Assembly: GCA_033439265.1 (NCBI GenBank)
Contig: JAVTVX010000031.1
Coordinates: forward strand, 17,280,001-17,344,000
DNA from: Dillenia suffruticosa
Taxonomy: Eukaryota; Streptophyta; Magnoliopsida; Dilleniales; Dilleniaceae
Direction of reading: 5' to 3'
Length of the DNA: 64,000 nucleotides
A program made the translations under genes and the position numbers. Positions within the stretch are counted from its first letter, which is position 1. Every line of letters begins with the position of its first letter. Positions 10,611 to 21,857 of this stretch are shown here, piece after piece. The notes beneath the pieces were generated by a model. That model was not told the DNA's origin. It was given only the letters and a program-made list of their open reading frames with translations, and did not search any database.

Positions 10611-11519
10611 CATGTGAAAATGAGGAAGAATAATTAATTTAAATATAAATATAAATTTTTACTCTTTAGACTATCCAAAAATTCTCTTAGTCACTTGATC
10701 GATAGACCTTCAATTTTTAATTCATCAATTATTAGAGTGCTCGGTGTTTAATGGAATTTGAATTCTGAGTAAAAATTTGAGTTGTTCGATAAAGTTTTAA
10801 CTTAGATGACTATTTCTTCAAATTTTGTTTTTGATTCTCTCTGTACACTCCATCTTTTGATAATTGCTATTGTTCGCTATATTTTTTCCACTAATCTCTC
10901 AATTGTAAAGCTTGTAGTCTCTAGATACATGTTTTTCATTAACCTTTCAATTATCTCAGTATTAGAGCATTTACACTAAATCTCTTGATATATATTTACG
11001 TACACTCATTTCAACTAAATGAAACCTATGAATTTTTTGATATATTATGAAATTTATAGTATGTTGAAATCTATCGGTATCCATTTTGAGACTCCATAGT
11101 ACAATTTTCCATTCACCTCTCAATTGTCTTTACTTCATTCCTCCCTATTGATACACATACATCTACCTGTTTGGCTTGACTTGCTAACTTTCCAATTTGT
11201 TGTTATTTGCATTCATGATTCGAACCCAACTCCAAGTCACTCCATAACTTGCACGATACACATACATCCACGTGCTCGGCTTCACTTGCAAACTTTCTAA
11301 TTTCTTGTTATTTGCATTCATTCACTCAAAAAGCTTTACACCACCATGCTATTTAAACATTTTAATTATGATATTTGTAATTTATATTATATTTCATATT
11401 TTTAAATATTTCAAACTTTTTTTTTTATATTTCTAACTTATTTTCTATGAATTGTATTTTTCATTTCAGCTTTTCCTTACTCATCACCGAACATATCTTT
11501 TCTCAACAAACAAATTTCA
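10611..11519. other. AT-rich intergenic DNA
   Basis: I see no gene or RNA here. The stretch separates two copia relics and contains the local duplication at 11149-11327. Confidence 0.4.
11149..11327. repeat. Local direct duplication, period about 105 bp
   Basis: The segment 11149-11222 (gatacacatacatctacctg ... ttgttatttgcattcat) recurs at 11254-11327 with few changes, separated by about 31 bp of unrelated sequence. Confidence 0.8.
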
Positions 11520-13290
11520 AATACTTAAATTATTGGCGTGACCTTCATAATATCCCTTTGTCAAACTTTGATGTGTAGGAGAGTTGTTAAGTAAATGTTG
11601 GCAATGCGGTTGAAAATAAAAGGAGAAAAAGATTCCAACACTTACGAGACCCAAGAACTTCATCTTTCTACCTAAATTGTTCTTCTTCTCTTTTCTTTCA
11701 AACTCAAATCGACTTATCATCAAACCTCAAGATCAAGGGTTCTAGATTACCCATCCGACTTCCCAAATTTAGATTTTAGTCTTGATTTTGAAGAAATGTT
11801 TAAGAATATAGAACTGTCTAAAAATGAAAAAAATCAAGGGTTTGGTGTAACTCAAATCGGAATAAGTTTTTAGAGACAAAATAAAGGTATTATAATATTT
11901 CTACCCCAAGTTTTAGTTTGTTTATCTACTTGTTCACTTAGATTTGAAGAATTTAAATTATGTTAAGTGAGAGAAAAATAGGTTATTAAATGTTGGGGCT
12001 TATAAGTTGTTATGGATTAATTAATATTGATTATTGTAGTTATTTGATGATATCTCTTTAAGGGTTGAACAAAATTGATAAAGGCAACACTTTGGCTGTG
12101 GAGAAGTCTGAGAGTAATTACTCTCTCTAAAACAATGAGTAGATGAATTATTGTTGCATTTGTGAATGGAAAAAATGTTTTTTCTTGGTTTTTAAAAATA
12201 ATTTTCTTAACTTGATTTTACATAATGATTTATGAATGTAGAGTGTCTCTAAAAATATTTTTATTTAAACAATGAGGTCTATGCATTTGTTAATATATTT
12301 TGTGTTATATTGAATTTTCCTATGAATATTATTGCTGGCTCATGAACTGAGAAATTGTTTATTTTTCTATGGCACATGATATGATATTTGCAAATCGATA
12401 CATCTTGGGATGTGAGCACCAATGTAAATATTATGACTAATGAGATTCCTCGGACCGATTAAAAGGGGGCGGCGTGGAGAGCTTGTTAGACTTGAGGGGG
12501 CAGGCTCGGTCGAGAGATGCCCCACAAGTCCCTGTCGGGCTATTCGGTTGCACCACCAAAGATGTCACGAGTTAATGCCAAAATTAGAGGTGATATTTGT
12601 GATTAATAATAATTGAAAACCCTTTGACAGTTTCACCAATGGTTAGGACCAAGCCATTAGTGGAGAGATTTTGAGACAATCCCTTGATTTTAAAAATGTA
12701 TATAGAAATGCTTATTATGTTCTATGAAAATTGTGACATTTGTTGAGAAATGCAAAAAAATGATTTAATAATATTTTGTTGAATAAAAATATGATTTTGA
12801 AAGTATTATTTGACACTCACAATCGCCATTCATTTTTTAACATAACTATATTATCGCATTCTACTTATTGAGTATTTTTATACTCATTCATTTATCTTTA
12901 ATCTTTTTCAGAGGAATTGTAGAGATAAAAACCCCTTCACTTTTATTTAGATCCAATCGAGGAAAGAATTGCTCGTAACTAACTATTGGTATTGATCATT
13001 CTCAATTGTGGATTTTTAAGACATGTAGACGAACCCGGGCATTTTTAAACTCTTCTTGTATTATATTTTATGCATATTTTTCTAAAATTGAAACTTATAT
13101 TTTGGCTTGTTAAACATTTACTTGTCACTTACATGGTTGGATTGAAAATATTTTGTAACTGAATTTTCTTAACTGGAAAGTGGTATCATCACAGTCTTGT
13201 GGGATCTTGGGGTCTGTGTTAGTGATTGTAGGTATTTTTAGATTACGTGACAGTTGTCACGTACTCAAACTCGAGAGTTGGGGCGTGACA
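11520..13290 (-). mobile_element. LTR-like sequence, minus strand; only the 13290 end is defined
   Basis: On the minus strand the sequence starts TGTCACGCCCCAAC at 13290, nearly the same start as the solo LTR at 2668. It directly follows a copia RT/RNase H relic, which it interrupts after the codons for CYVDF. Blocks near 12420-12600 (ggctcggtcgag, gtccctgtcgggc) resemble the interior of the other LTRs. The other end is not resolved: I found no good second copy of the flanking AAATC (13291-13295). The 11520 coordinate is a guess based on where the composition changes. No coding domain is seen. Confidence 0.5.
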
Positions 13291-13757
13291 AAATCAACAT
13301 AGCAAACTACACCGTTGGCATTTAGATTGCCATCAAATATAAACCAAACATCAATGGAGCCTCTCAAGTATCTCATTATCCATTTCATCGCTTCCCAATG
13401 TTGTTGTCGAGAATTACTCATATATCTGCTAACAATACTCACAATATATATGAAATATCATGTCTAGAACATATCATTGCATACATCAAATTGTCAACCA
13501 TATGGAACTTTAGGCATGTGCTCCACTTGCTCCGCGTTTTAGGTACATCTTTGATAGACAACTTAAAATGTGTAGGTAGAGGAGTACTCAAAGGTTTAGC
13601 AGCATCTATCTGAAAATGTTGTAACACCTTTTCAATGGAGTCCTTTTGAGACAATAATAGCCTATATTGTCTCCGATCATGATGAATCATCATACTTAGT
13701 ATGTTCCTTGCTACACCCATGTCCTTCATCTCAAATAGAGATGTTAGGACCTCATGG
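13291..13757 (-). pseudogene. Ty1/copia reverse transcriptase C-terminal relic
   Basis: The minus strand encodes SLFEMKDMGVARNILSMMI, QYRLLLSQKDSIEKVLQHFQ and ISYIL, then, after a frame change, SIVSRYMSNSRQQHWEAMKW and IMRYLRGSIDVWF. These match the copia segment 'FDMKDLG-A-ILGM-I...LSQ--YI-KVL-RF' through 'VSRYM-NPG--HW-A-K-ILRYLKGT' that links the RT to RNase H. The order and strand agree with the RNase H relic at 10283-10610. However, the two overlap by about 15 residues at the RNase H start, so they may come from two elements. Confidence 0.8.
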
Positions 13758-13944
13758 TCAACTTTTTTTTCTCTGATATATAGGATAGACTTGAATTTAA
13801 AACTTATAAAAGAAAGAGAATGATATAAATCGAGTTATAATTTATTGACATCAATGTGATTCTATTAGTTGACAAAGTCTGTGAATGCAAGGGAGAAGGG
13901 AGGTGTGGGAGCACAGCAGCCTTCTCGAATTCTTTTTCATTTAG

Positions 13945-15171
13945 AAAAGTCATGTATATAATTTTAGAACTTATATTTTTATCTATTAAAAATTAAAAGT
14001 TGATTTTATACTTCTATAACTTAAAATGCATCTCTAACGTTGCTTCTGAAATAAATTTCTTGCATCGCAGAGTCAACTGTGGTATAAAATGCAAATGGAT
14101 AGAAATCATGAATACAAAAGTCTAGGTCAGGGCAGTTTGTCCTCACCAATCAAAGCATAGTCTTCGTCCCCGGAAAGGAAAATTCGCTGGGCATCCCATA
14201 TTCAATAGCAACTTAATTATTTATTTTTAGATTTATTAGAATACATATGAGTGTAGAACCATTCGATAGGGAATCACAAGATTCGCACGCGGATGCATAT
14301 CCATTAAACCATATCTGTTTGTATATTTTAATGGATAATTTAATAAATGTAGTTTTTTTATACATGTGAACGCGAGTCACATAGTCTTCGTCAACAACGT
14401 TACTAAAACAATTGTTTTTTTTTTCCTTCTTTTATCATATTACCTTTTTTTTTATTTGATTAGATATATTTGAATTATTTGATTAATTTGATTTAAATAT
14501 TATGCGGATTCAATATAAAAATACTCTCTTAATATTTATTTTTTTATTTTTAAAAAATAAAGTCGAAATGTTGAAAAATAAAATTACAATCCTATCACTG
14601 GACCCGCGGGATATTGGTTCTTGCGTCGAATTACATGCATTTATGATAGCACCTTGAGGTGGGAAAACAGAAAACCTTTTTTCTTTGTCTTAATTTATGA
14701 GCCGCATGTGAAAGAAAAATTGTGACTTTTATTAGATGCCTAAAAATACGAAACTAATTATAAAAAATTCTCTTATTTGATTAAATTCAGAAATTGTTCT
14801 ATAACAAACAACAGAAAATTGAATAGTTGTTCCATAGTGGTCCTGAATTAATGCTTTTACTAACATATTGAGTTGCTTAAAACAAATGCACTTGCAAAAT
14901 AAAATAAAATAAAAAATAAATAAATAATAAAAAGAAAGAAAGAAGGAATCTCAAACACATTGGACTGATTATCCTTTGGTGGGGCCAAACACGGGGCGGC
15001 TGCAGGAGCCTAGCATCCCACCCCATCCCAACGGGGTTTAGGTGGCGGCTCTCTGTAGCCATTGTTTATTCATGAGTTTACCTAAGGCCCATGGTGGGGT
15101 CAAACAGGATTATGACTAATGGGCTAAACCAATGCATTCATTACATTCATATTGAAGTTGCCGGCATGCCT
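13945..15171. repeat. Segmental duplication, copy B (uninterrupted upstream flank)
   Basis: This stretch aligns by eye to 1657-2563 plus 5033-5155. It reads through the position where copy A carries the solo LTR, apart from a local low-complexity difference at 14890-15050. It lies upstream of P450 relics, as copy A lies upstream of the intact gene. No other gene is seen in it. Confidence 0.72.
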
Positions 15172-15370
15172 TTTGCAATAGGGTCTACCATGTTAAGTAG
15201 ATTCAAATGGACAATGGCCGAGATACTCTGCGATCTCCAATCATCGTTTCAAAAGCCCAAGAAAACTAAAACAAGTACTCAACAAAGAAAACATTTTCCA
15301 AGAATCAAACATTATTAATTTTCCCTTTATTTGGAAGCAATTATCAAAGAACCCTTTAGATTAAACAGCC
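15172..15370 (+). pseudogene. CYP76-type relic, I-helix to K-helix region
   Basis: Pieces align with exon 2 of the intact genes: FKWTMAEIL for the I-helix end (IEWAMAEIL), then the bases for the SKAQ-EL region, 'gaaaacattttccaagaatc' (ENVVQES), 'attaattttcc' (IVNLP) and 'gaagcaattatcaaagaaccctttaga' (QAIVKETFR). Frameshifts and substitutions destroy the frame. It lies just upstream of a P450 N-terminal relic, so the pieces are in rearranged order or come from different copies. Confidence 0.7.
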
Positions 15371-15470
15371 ATACAATCACTGATTAGTAAGAACGGAGGT
15401 GTGCGAAACACCCAACATAAAAGGAAACCAAAGGCGCTCATTCATGGCAGAAAATCTCAAAGAGAAAGAG

Positions 15471-15593
15471 ATGGATTTCTTAATTTCTGTAATGCCTTTT
15501 GCATGGAGCTTTATCCAAGCCGTGTGTTCCATCGCCAAAGTAAGAAAACCACCACTTCCACCTCAACTTTTTCCCTACATTAGGTTAGTGTGA
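15471..15593 (+). pseudogene. CYP76-type relic, N-terminal part of exon 1
   Basis: ATG 15471 reads MDFLISVMPFAWSFIQAVCS then KVRKPPLPPQLFPY. This matches the membrane anchor and the hinge ([10 protein letters not shown]) of the intact genes, with GP changed to QL. The homology stops about where a stop codon appears. A copia-derived insertion follows at 15728-17142, and the C-terminal part of a P450 lies beyond it at 17310-17792. The two may be one interrupted pseudogene with the middle deleted. Confidence 0.8.
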
Positions 15594-15727
15594 TTACATT
15601 AGTACCACTTTTAAACTATTTTCTTGATGGTTGCATATGACACTAAGATAATTAGTCAAACTATTTATATTTTTAATTGAAATTTTACCCCAAATCTTGA
15701 GAGTGAACTAATTTATACTTGCAAGAT

Positions 15728-17142
15728 TGTTGGGTGATAAGTCAAGAAAGAAAGATGAGAAGAAGACTTTTGGAGTCACTCATAATTCATTTTTTCTTAC
15801 TTATCCTTTCTTTGAAGTTACCAGACTCATTTATAATTGAGTTACATTATTATAGATTTTTTAGGATATTAAAAGACAACACACTTTCTAATATGACTTC
15901 CTAACTCTCACTTATAAAATTGTGTTCGTTGGTTGGCCTTGAATCTGTAATCTTTCTCGATGTGGCCAAATTTCTTGTAGTAGTAACACTTTGGTTTGTC
16001 TTTGTACCAGCAATCTTTGTCAAGATGATTGCTTTTGCCACAATAGCTGCAAGATTGTGAATTTTCAGCATTGGAAGTCCTTTAAAAGTTGTTTCTTCCT
16101 CTTCCGCTTGAGTTTCTGCCTCTACCTCTTCCATGACCATGTCTTCCACCTCTTCGTGAGTCTTCTCCTCTTTGTTGGCTGCTAATGGATTCTCCTTCAT
16201 TGGTCTTGGGGATGAAATTCAGCTTAGATTGAAAAGAACTTTTAATTGATTTTTCAGCATGTCGAGCCATTCTCCTTTCATGAGCTTTCAAAGATCCCAT
16301 CAACTCTTAAACACTCACTGTGGAAATATCTTTTGTCTCTTCAATTCTGGAGACCATGGGATCAAATTTAGGGATAAACTAACAAGAATCTTCTCAACAA
16401 TTTTTCTATTACTAGTTTCACCAAAAGTTTTCATTTCATTTACAATTTTGGTAATTTTTGTGTAGTAACCTTGAATATTTTCAGCATCACCCATTTTCAA
16501 ATTTTCTAGTTCCCTTCTAAGAGTTTGAAGAGTAATATTCTTTATCTTGAGATCTCCTTTGAACTCCTTTTGTAAAATCTCTTATGTTTCTCTAGCGTGC
16601 TGCCATGATTCTTGGGAAAATTTATGGGCTCACACTTTGCTGGATATATGAAAGAGCTTTTGCATCCTTTCTTTTATGCTCCTTGAGTGCCTTTAACTCT
16701 TGATTGGTGAGGCCTTCTTCACTTGCCGGTTCATTGTAGCCATTCTCTACCGATTTCCACAACTGTTGTGATTTGAAAATTGTTTTCATTTTTACATACC
16801 AATGATCATAATGCTCTCAAGAGAATATGGGAAGTGGAAGACTATCACTAGAATGGTTGGCTTTTTTTTTTTTTTTCGGTGATCTCACTCAAATTTTATG
16901 GTTCTAAAGGATGAGCAATGGCTATGAAACTTCAAGCTCTGATACCAAACTTGTTGGATGATAAATCAAGAAAGATGAGAAGCAAGAAAGATGAGAAGAG
17001 GCTTCTCGAGTCACTCATAATTCATTTTTTCTTATTCATCCTTCTTTGGAGTTACAAAACTCATTTATAATTGAATTACACTATTCTATATTTATTGGGA
17101 TATGAAAAGACAACACACTTTCCAATATGACGTCCTAACTCA
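15728..17142 (-). mobile_element. Short non-autonomous Ty1/copia relic with both LTRs
   Basis: Two direct repeats, about 15728-15908 and 16952-17142, share 'tgataagtcaagaaag', 'gagtcactcataattcattt', 'gacaacacactttc' and 'cctaactc', and have TG...CA ends. Just inside the right repeat, gctctgatacca (16938-16949) is the reverse complement of TGGTATCAGAGC, the initiator-tRNA-Met primer-binding site. The element therefore reads on the minus strand. Only about 1.04 kb lies between the LTRs. It holds decayed gag: a region like 'W--SQ-LW--VENGY' near 16750-16800 and two zinc-knuckle blocks, CGKSNHLDKDC and CYYYKKFGH, near 15960-16060. No pol is seen. I found no matching TSD. Confidence 0.82.
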
Positions 17143-17309
17143 TTCTTAGTTATTAAACACGTTACTTAACAAAGATTTAGGATATATTTTCCTTATACTC
17201 AGGTACTTATTTTTAGTGCATCTACGTCCATTTTTACGTTGTGTAACAGGACCTATGTGTGTAGGAAGGCACAATAAAATGGGAATTAAATGACCATGGT
17301 ATTTTGCAA

Positions 17310-17792
17310 ACCATTCCTTCTATCAAAAGCATGACCAGAACTTAATCGAGCCATCAACAAAGGAAATGTTACCCAAGAATTAGAAATTGTTAACCTACCT
17401 TACTTGCAAGCAATCGTCAAGGAAATATTCAGATTACACTGTGGCTTTTTAGTGCCCAGAAATGCAAAAGTTTTTGTCGGTGCCTGGGTCATTGGCCGGC
17501 ACCAAAAGACTTGGATTGATCCGGAATCATTTATCCCGATGGGGTCCTTGGGGACTAAATATTGATGTTTGTGGCAAACATTTTGAAATAATTCCTTTGG
17601 GTGGAGGCCGAAGAATTTGTCCTGGCTTGGCGCTGGCAATGAGGATGATTCACTTGAATGTTGGGTTCACTCTTCACTCGTTTGATTGGAAGCTTGAAGA
17701 TGGACCTGGATCAAAAGAGATTGAGATGGATGACAAGCTTGGGCTCACATTGTAAAAGTCTGGGCCATTGCTTGCTGTCTCTATCAAGGTAA
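17310..17792 (+). pseudogene. CYP76-type relic, C-terminal part of exon 2
   Basis: The relic reads INKGNVTQELEIVNLPYLQA, then IVKEIFRLHC, then jumps by a deletion of about 20 codons to GFLVPRNAKVF. A frameshift near 17490-17540 removes PERF. It continues KHFEIIPLGGGRRICPG, with Phe of the heme loop changed to Leu, then [10 protein letters not shown], and meets a premature stop after LGLTL at 17753-17755. The former end LLAVSIKV is still readable to 17790. It belongs to the same array and probably to the N-terminal relic at 15471. Confidence 0.87.
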
Positions 17793-20200
17793 GTTCACCT
17801 AAATTACGGTTTGTATGTGATTGTTACTTTGCTATCTGCCCGAAAGTTAAAATATATTGTCCGAGATATGGGGTGAGAATTTCAAATAATATAGTGTACT
17901 CCAAGAAATTTTATCATTCATGGTTCTATTTATTAATCTTGTTTAACGTTAATAACATTTTGCAAATCCAAGGAAAATTTATTATACGATAAAAGTTTGT
18001 TAGATTGTCAACTTCAATCCTAGTAAGACTCCTCGTAATATTAACATTTTCTAATAAAAATTTGTTAAATTGCCAACTTCAATCCTAAAGGGACTTAGCA
18101 TTAATTAACCGATTATAATTTATAACAGTAAGAAATATAAGTCAAACTATAATTATTCTGATCTAATTTTACTCGATTTATTATTTAATTGAATCAAAAT
18201 TTACTTAAAAAGATGATTTATTTAATTAAAGAAGTTTAACCTATTTTTAATGGGTTTGACTAATTAATTTGATAAGTTTGATGTATATATTTAAAATATT
18301 TAAAATATGTTTTGAATTTATTTTATATAATGGAATCATTTTATATATTATTAAAACTTTTATTCTTAAATGATGATATCCTTTTTTTGTTTTTTTACTT
18401 GGAATTTGTTAATAGATTTGTCCTCATTGGTTAACACGTAAGATCAAGCCTAATTTTTTCAGCTGTCACGTCGCAAGCCAGGCTAGGGTAGGCTTTGTGA
18501 GTTAAGGTTTTAACTTGATTAGATTTTACTTGTTCCACCTCTGATTTGTATCATCCCAACGAAGTTTGGTACGTTTACTAATGAGTGTGGCGAGATAAAA
18601 ATCCAGCGCCACCTCTATCGCATCCCTCTTTTTCTCTTTTTTATCTCTCTCGTTTAGGGGCAAGCTTAGGCACCGACATTGCCCAGTGGCGAAGAAGTAG
18701 CAAACGAAGATGCTTTGGGCGCAGGCCAGCTTCTTGAGAGGAAAGAAAGGAAACCAAAGAAAGAACCAAATTAGTCTCGTAGTTGACCTTGAAAGACTCT
18801 AAGGCACATGGCTTTTTTTTTTTTTTTTTCCAGCTAGAAATAGGAAGGTGCGATCTTGTTTCTATCACTTGTGGAACGCACAGAACTCAATTCATCATTA
18901 AATATCTAATTTGAATTATAGCTATTAACTTCTAAATAAATATGTCATTATTATTTTATCAAAATATCAAAATCCTAAATTTTCCATAATTGAAATGTTT
19001 TGCAAATACTTTAACAATCAATTTTGGTTAATCGAATTTATACTATTAAAGGTCGGTTTTGTTCCACAGTTGAACTACTCTATTGACTCAAACGGAAAAT
19101 CCGTGTCAATGTGTCTTCTGGATCTTCATGAGTAGAAAGAGTTGCAAATGTCTACCGGATGGTGGTCCAACGGAGGAAAATCTAACACTTAAATCAAAAA
19201 GAGGAATGAGAGAGAATTTCGAATAGACTGAGTAGAGTTTAAGAATAGCTTTGTGTAGTCTATGTACAACATGTGTATGTGGAGTTTAGAGCGTAGGGCG
19301 TAGAAATCCAAGTGACTTTGTGAAAAGATTGTTGGAGATCTTCCAAAATTACATGAATTGTAGAAAAAAATTTTTAAAAAATTTAGAATTATATAGATTA
19401 AAAGAAATTCAAGTTATCACATAAATTCTCTACTTTATCAGAAAATATCATAGAGACTTCTTTTCTTATCAGACAGAATTGCTCTCGAAATCAAAAGATA
19501 TTCAAATTTTAAGTAATCGTGATCTTGATTTTGTTAGACAGAGATATTGTACAATGGAGACCACTTGATAGTACTCGAGAGAGGGGACACTGAAAGAGTT
19601 TAACTGAGTAGTGGTTGAGAGACATAAGCGAGTGTTCGCGAGAGAGAGAGAGAGTTCGATCATTTATGGATATTTACCGAGACGTCTCTATGTGGTTTGT
19701 AACTGTAGTCTAGTAGATTTGGTTGTCTCTAACATTAGGATTACAGGATGTTGGACATGATTATTGACTATTAGATCGTATAACATCATATACTAATTAT
19801 AACAATTCCCAAGTTGATTAATAGTACATAATATTACAAAGTTTAATACTTTTAATCAGAAATAATACAAGTATTTTCAATATTTGATCGTTCTATCTCT
19901 GGCATTGCTCTTTTGGAGAGGACGGAAAGTGCAGCCATAAATTACCCAACACGCTTGTTTTGCGTGAATGCGAAGGCGGTCCGAGAGTTAGTCACCCTTA
20001 AAAAGTCAAAAATACAAATACTTTGTTTAATCCATATCCCTGTATCATGTGGTCAAAAGTAGAGTTTTTCATAGTTTACTGACGCCATCTTTTTTTTAAT
20101 TACTAAATGAGTATCAAGCATTGAAGCCCTTTTTTTGGGGGGCATGCGAAGTCAATGCATTCGTAGTTTACCACCTCGAAGGGCCGGCCAACAAATCTTT
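17793..20200. other. Intergenic stretch of 2.4 kb, AT-rich
   Basis: I found no gene, tRNA or delimited transposon. There are two imperfect copies of a short phrase near 17990 and 18060 ('aaagtttgttagattgtcaa' / 'aaatttgttaaattgccaac'), a poly-T run at 18813-18829 and a GA run at 19639-19654. Short frames lack motifs. Confidence 0.4.
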
Positions 20201-20207
20201 CAACCAC

Positions 20208-20214
20208 TATAAAA
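20208..20214 (+). promoter_or_regulatory. TATA box of the P450 gene at 20261
   Basis: CTATAAAAGG lies 53 bp upstream of the ATG, giving a predicted start of transcription near 20240 and a very short 5' UTR made mainly of the GA tract. Position and sequence fit a plant TATA box. Confidence 0.7.
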
Positions 20215-20240
20215 GGAGGTTCATTCATGGCAAAAGCTTC

Positions 20241-20260
20241 AGAGAGAGAGAGAGAGAGAG
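20241..20260. repeat. (AG)10 tract abutting the start codon
   Basis: Twenty bases of pure AG directly precede ATG at 20261, the same arrangement as at 5199-5279 and in the relic at 1550-1582. Confidence 0.95.
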
Positions 20261-21857
20261 ATGGATTTCTTGAGTCTAGCCTTATGCCTTTTGTTAGCAT
20301 GGACAGTGATTCAAGCCTTGCTCTCAGCCACCAAACCTAGAAAACTTCCACTTCCACCGGGACCCTTTCCATACCCAGTAATTGGAAACCTTTTAAAACT
20401 TGGAGACAAGCCTCACAAGTCCATAACAAAGCTTTCCAAAACTTATGGTCCAATAATGTCCCTCAAATTAGGCCAAGTCACCACGGTAGTCATCTCTTCC
20501 CCAACCATAGCCAAAGAAGTCCTCCAAACTAATGACATCTCCTTCTCCTATAGATCGTACCCCGACTCCGTTAGAGCACACGATCATCATGAAAACTCCA
20601 TGGGTTGGTTGCCTCCTTCCAACAAGTGGAGAAGCCTCAGGAAGATATCCAACTCCAATATTTTTGCTGCTAAGACACTTGATGCTAATCAACATCTTCG
20701 TCGAGAAAAGATTGAAGACTTGATGAAATATGTTAAAGAGTGCTCCGAAACTGGTGTTGCGGTCAATATTGGGCGTGCGGCATTTGTCACTTTGCTTAAT
20801 TTAATTTCAAACACTATGTTTTCTGCTGATTTGGTGAATCCAAAATCCGATAAAGCTCAAGAGTTTAAGGAGCTTGTTTGGAATATAATGATGGAGATTG
20901 GAACACCCAATTTGGCAGATTATTTTCCCGTGCTTAAGAGCATAGATCCACAAGGAATAAGGCGTAGATTAACTGCTTATTTTGAAAAGGTATTTGACAT
21001 CTTTGATCGTTATGCAGAACAAAGATTGCAGTCAAGAAGCTCCTGCCCAACTACAGGCACCGATTTTTTGGATATTGTACTTGGTCTCATCCAAGAGAAC
21101 AAGGATATCGACAAGCCTATGATCATGCACTTATTCTTGGTAATTCCTCTTCTATTCAATCTCTAGAGTATTTTAGGATGATATTTGTATATTCATGTAA
21201 TAACTTTTATTATGTATGAGTCATGACCAATCATTTGACACTTCGTTACAGGACATGTTTGCTGCAGGCACCGATACCACTTCAAGTACCATAGAGTGGG
21301 CGATGACAGAAATACTCAAGAATCCAACTATTTTATCAAAAGCCCAGGATGAACTCAGGAAAGTAATTGGAAAGGAAAACGTTGTCCAAGAATCAGACAT
21401 TGTGAACTTGCCTTACTTGCAAGCAATTGTCAAGGAAACGTTCAGGTTGCACCCATCGGTGCCATTTCTAATTCCTCGAAAAGTCGAGAAAGATGAAGAA
21501 CTATGTGGCTATTTAGTGCCCAAAAATGCACAGGTTTTGATTAATGCATGGGCTATTGGGAGAGACTCCAAAACATGGGCGGACCCAGAATTATTTGTTC
21601 CGGAACGTTTCTTGGGTTCTAATATAGATTTCCGCGGCCAACATTTTGAGCTGATCCCATTTGGTGCAGGTCGGAGGATTTGTCCTGGTTTGCCTCTAGC
21701 TACGAGGATGATCTTCACGATAATGGGTTCACTTCTTAACTCGTTCAATTGGAAGCTTGAAGACGGAGTTGACTCAAGAGAGATGGACATGGATGACAAG
21801 TTTGGAATCACATTGCAAAAGGCAAAGCCTTTGGTTGCTGTCCCAATCAAGCTATAG
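20261..21857 (+). CDS. Cytochrome P450, CYP76-type, intact
   Basis: Exon 1 is 20261-21139 and exon 2 is 21252-21857, joined over a 112-bp GT-AG phase-0 intron after MHLFL. The product is 494 aa. It has an ER anchor (residues 3-23), the hinge LPLPPGP, the C-helix WRSLRK, the I-helix AGTDTT (298-303), the K-helix KETFRLHP, PERF and the heme loop [10 protein letters not shown] (ligand Cys437). All landmarks are canonical, and this copy keeps the usual Thr pair in the I-helix. It is expected to be an ER-anchored monooxygenase of CYP76 type, likely on terpenoid or other small lipophilic substrates; the exact substrate is not inferable. A TATA box at 20208 and a short GA-rich leader support the start. 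Close paralogues lie at 5280 and 36646. Confidence 0.94.
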
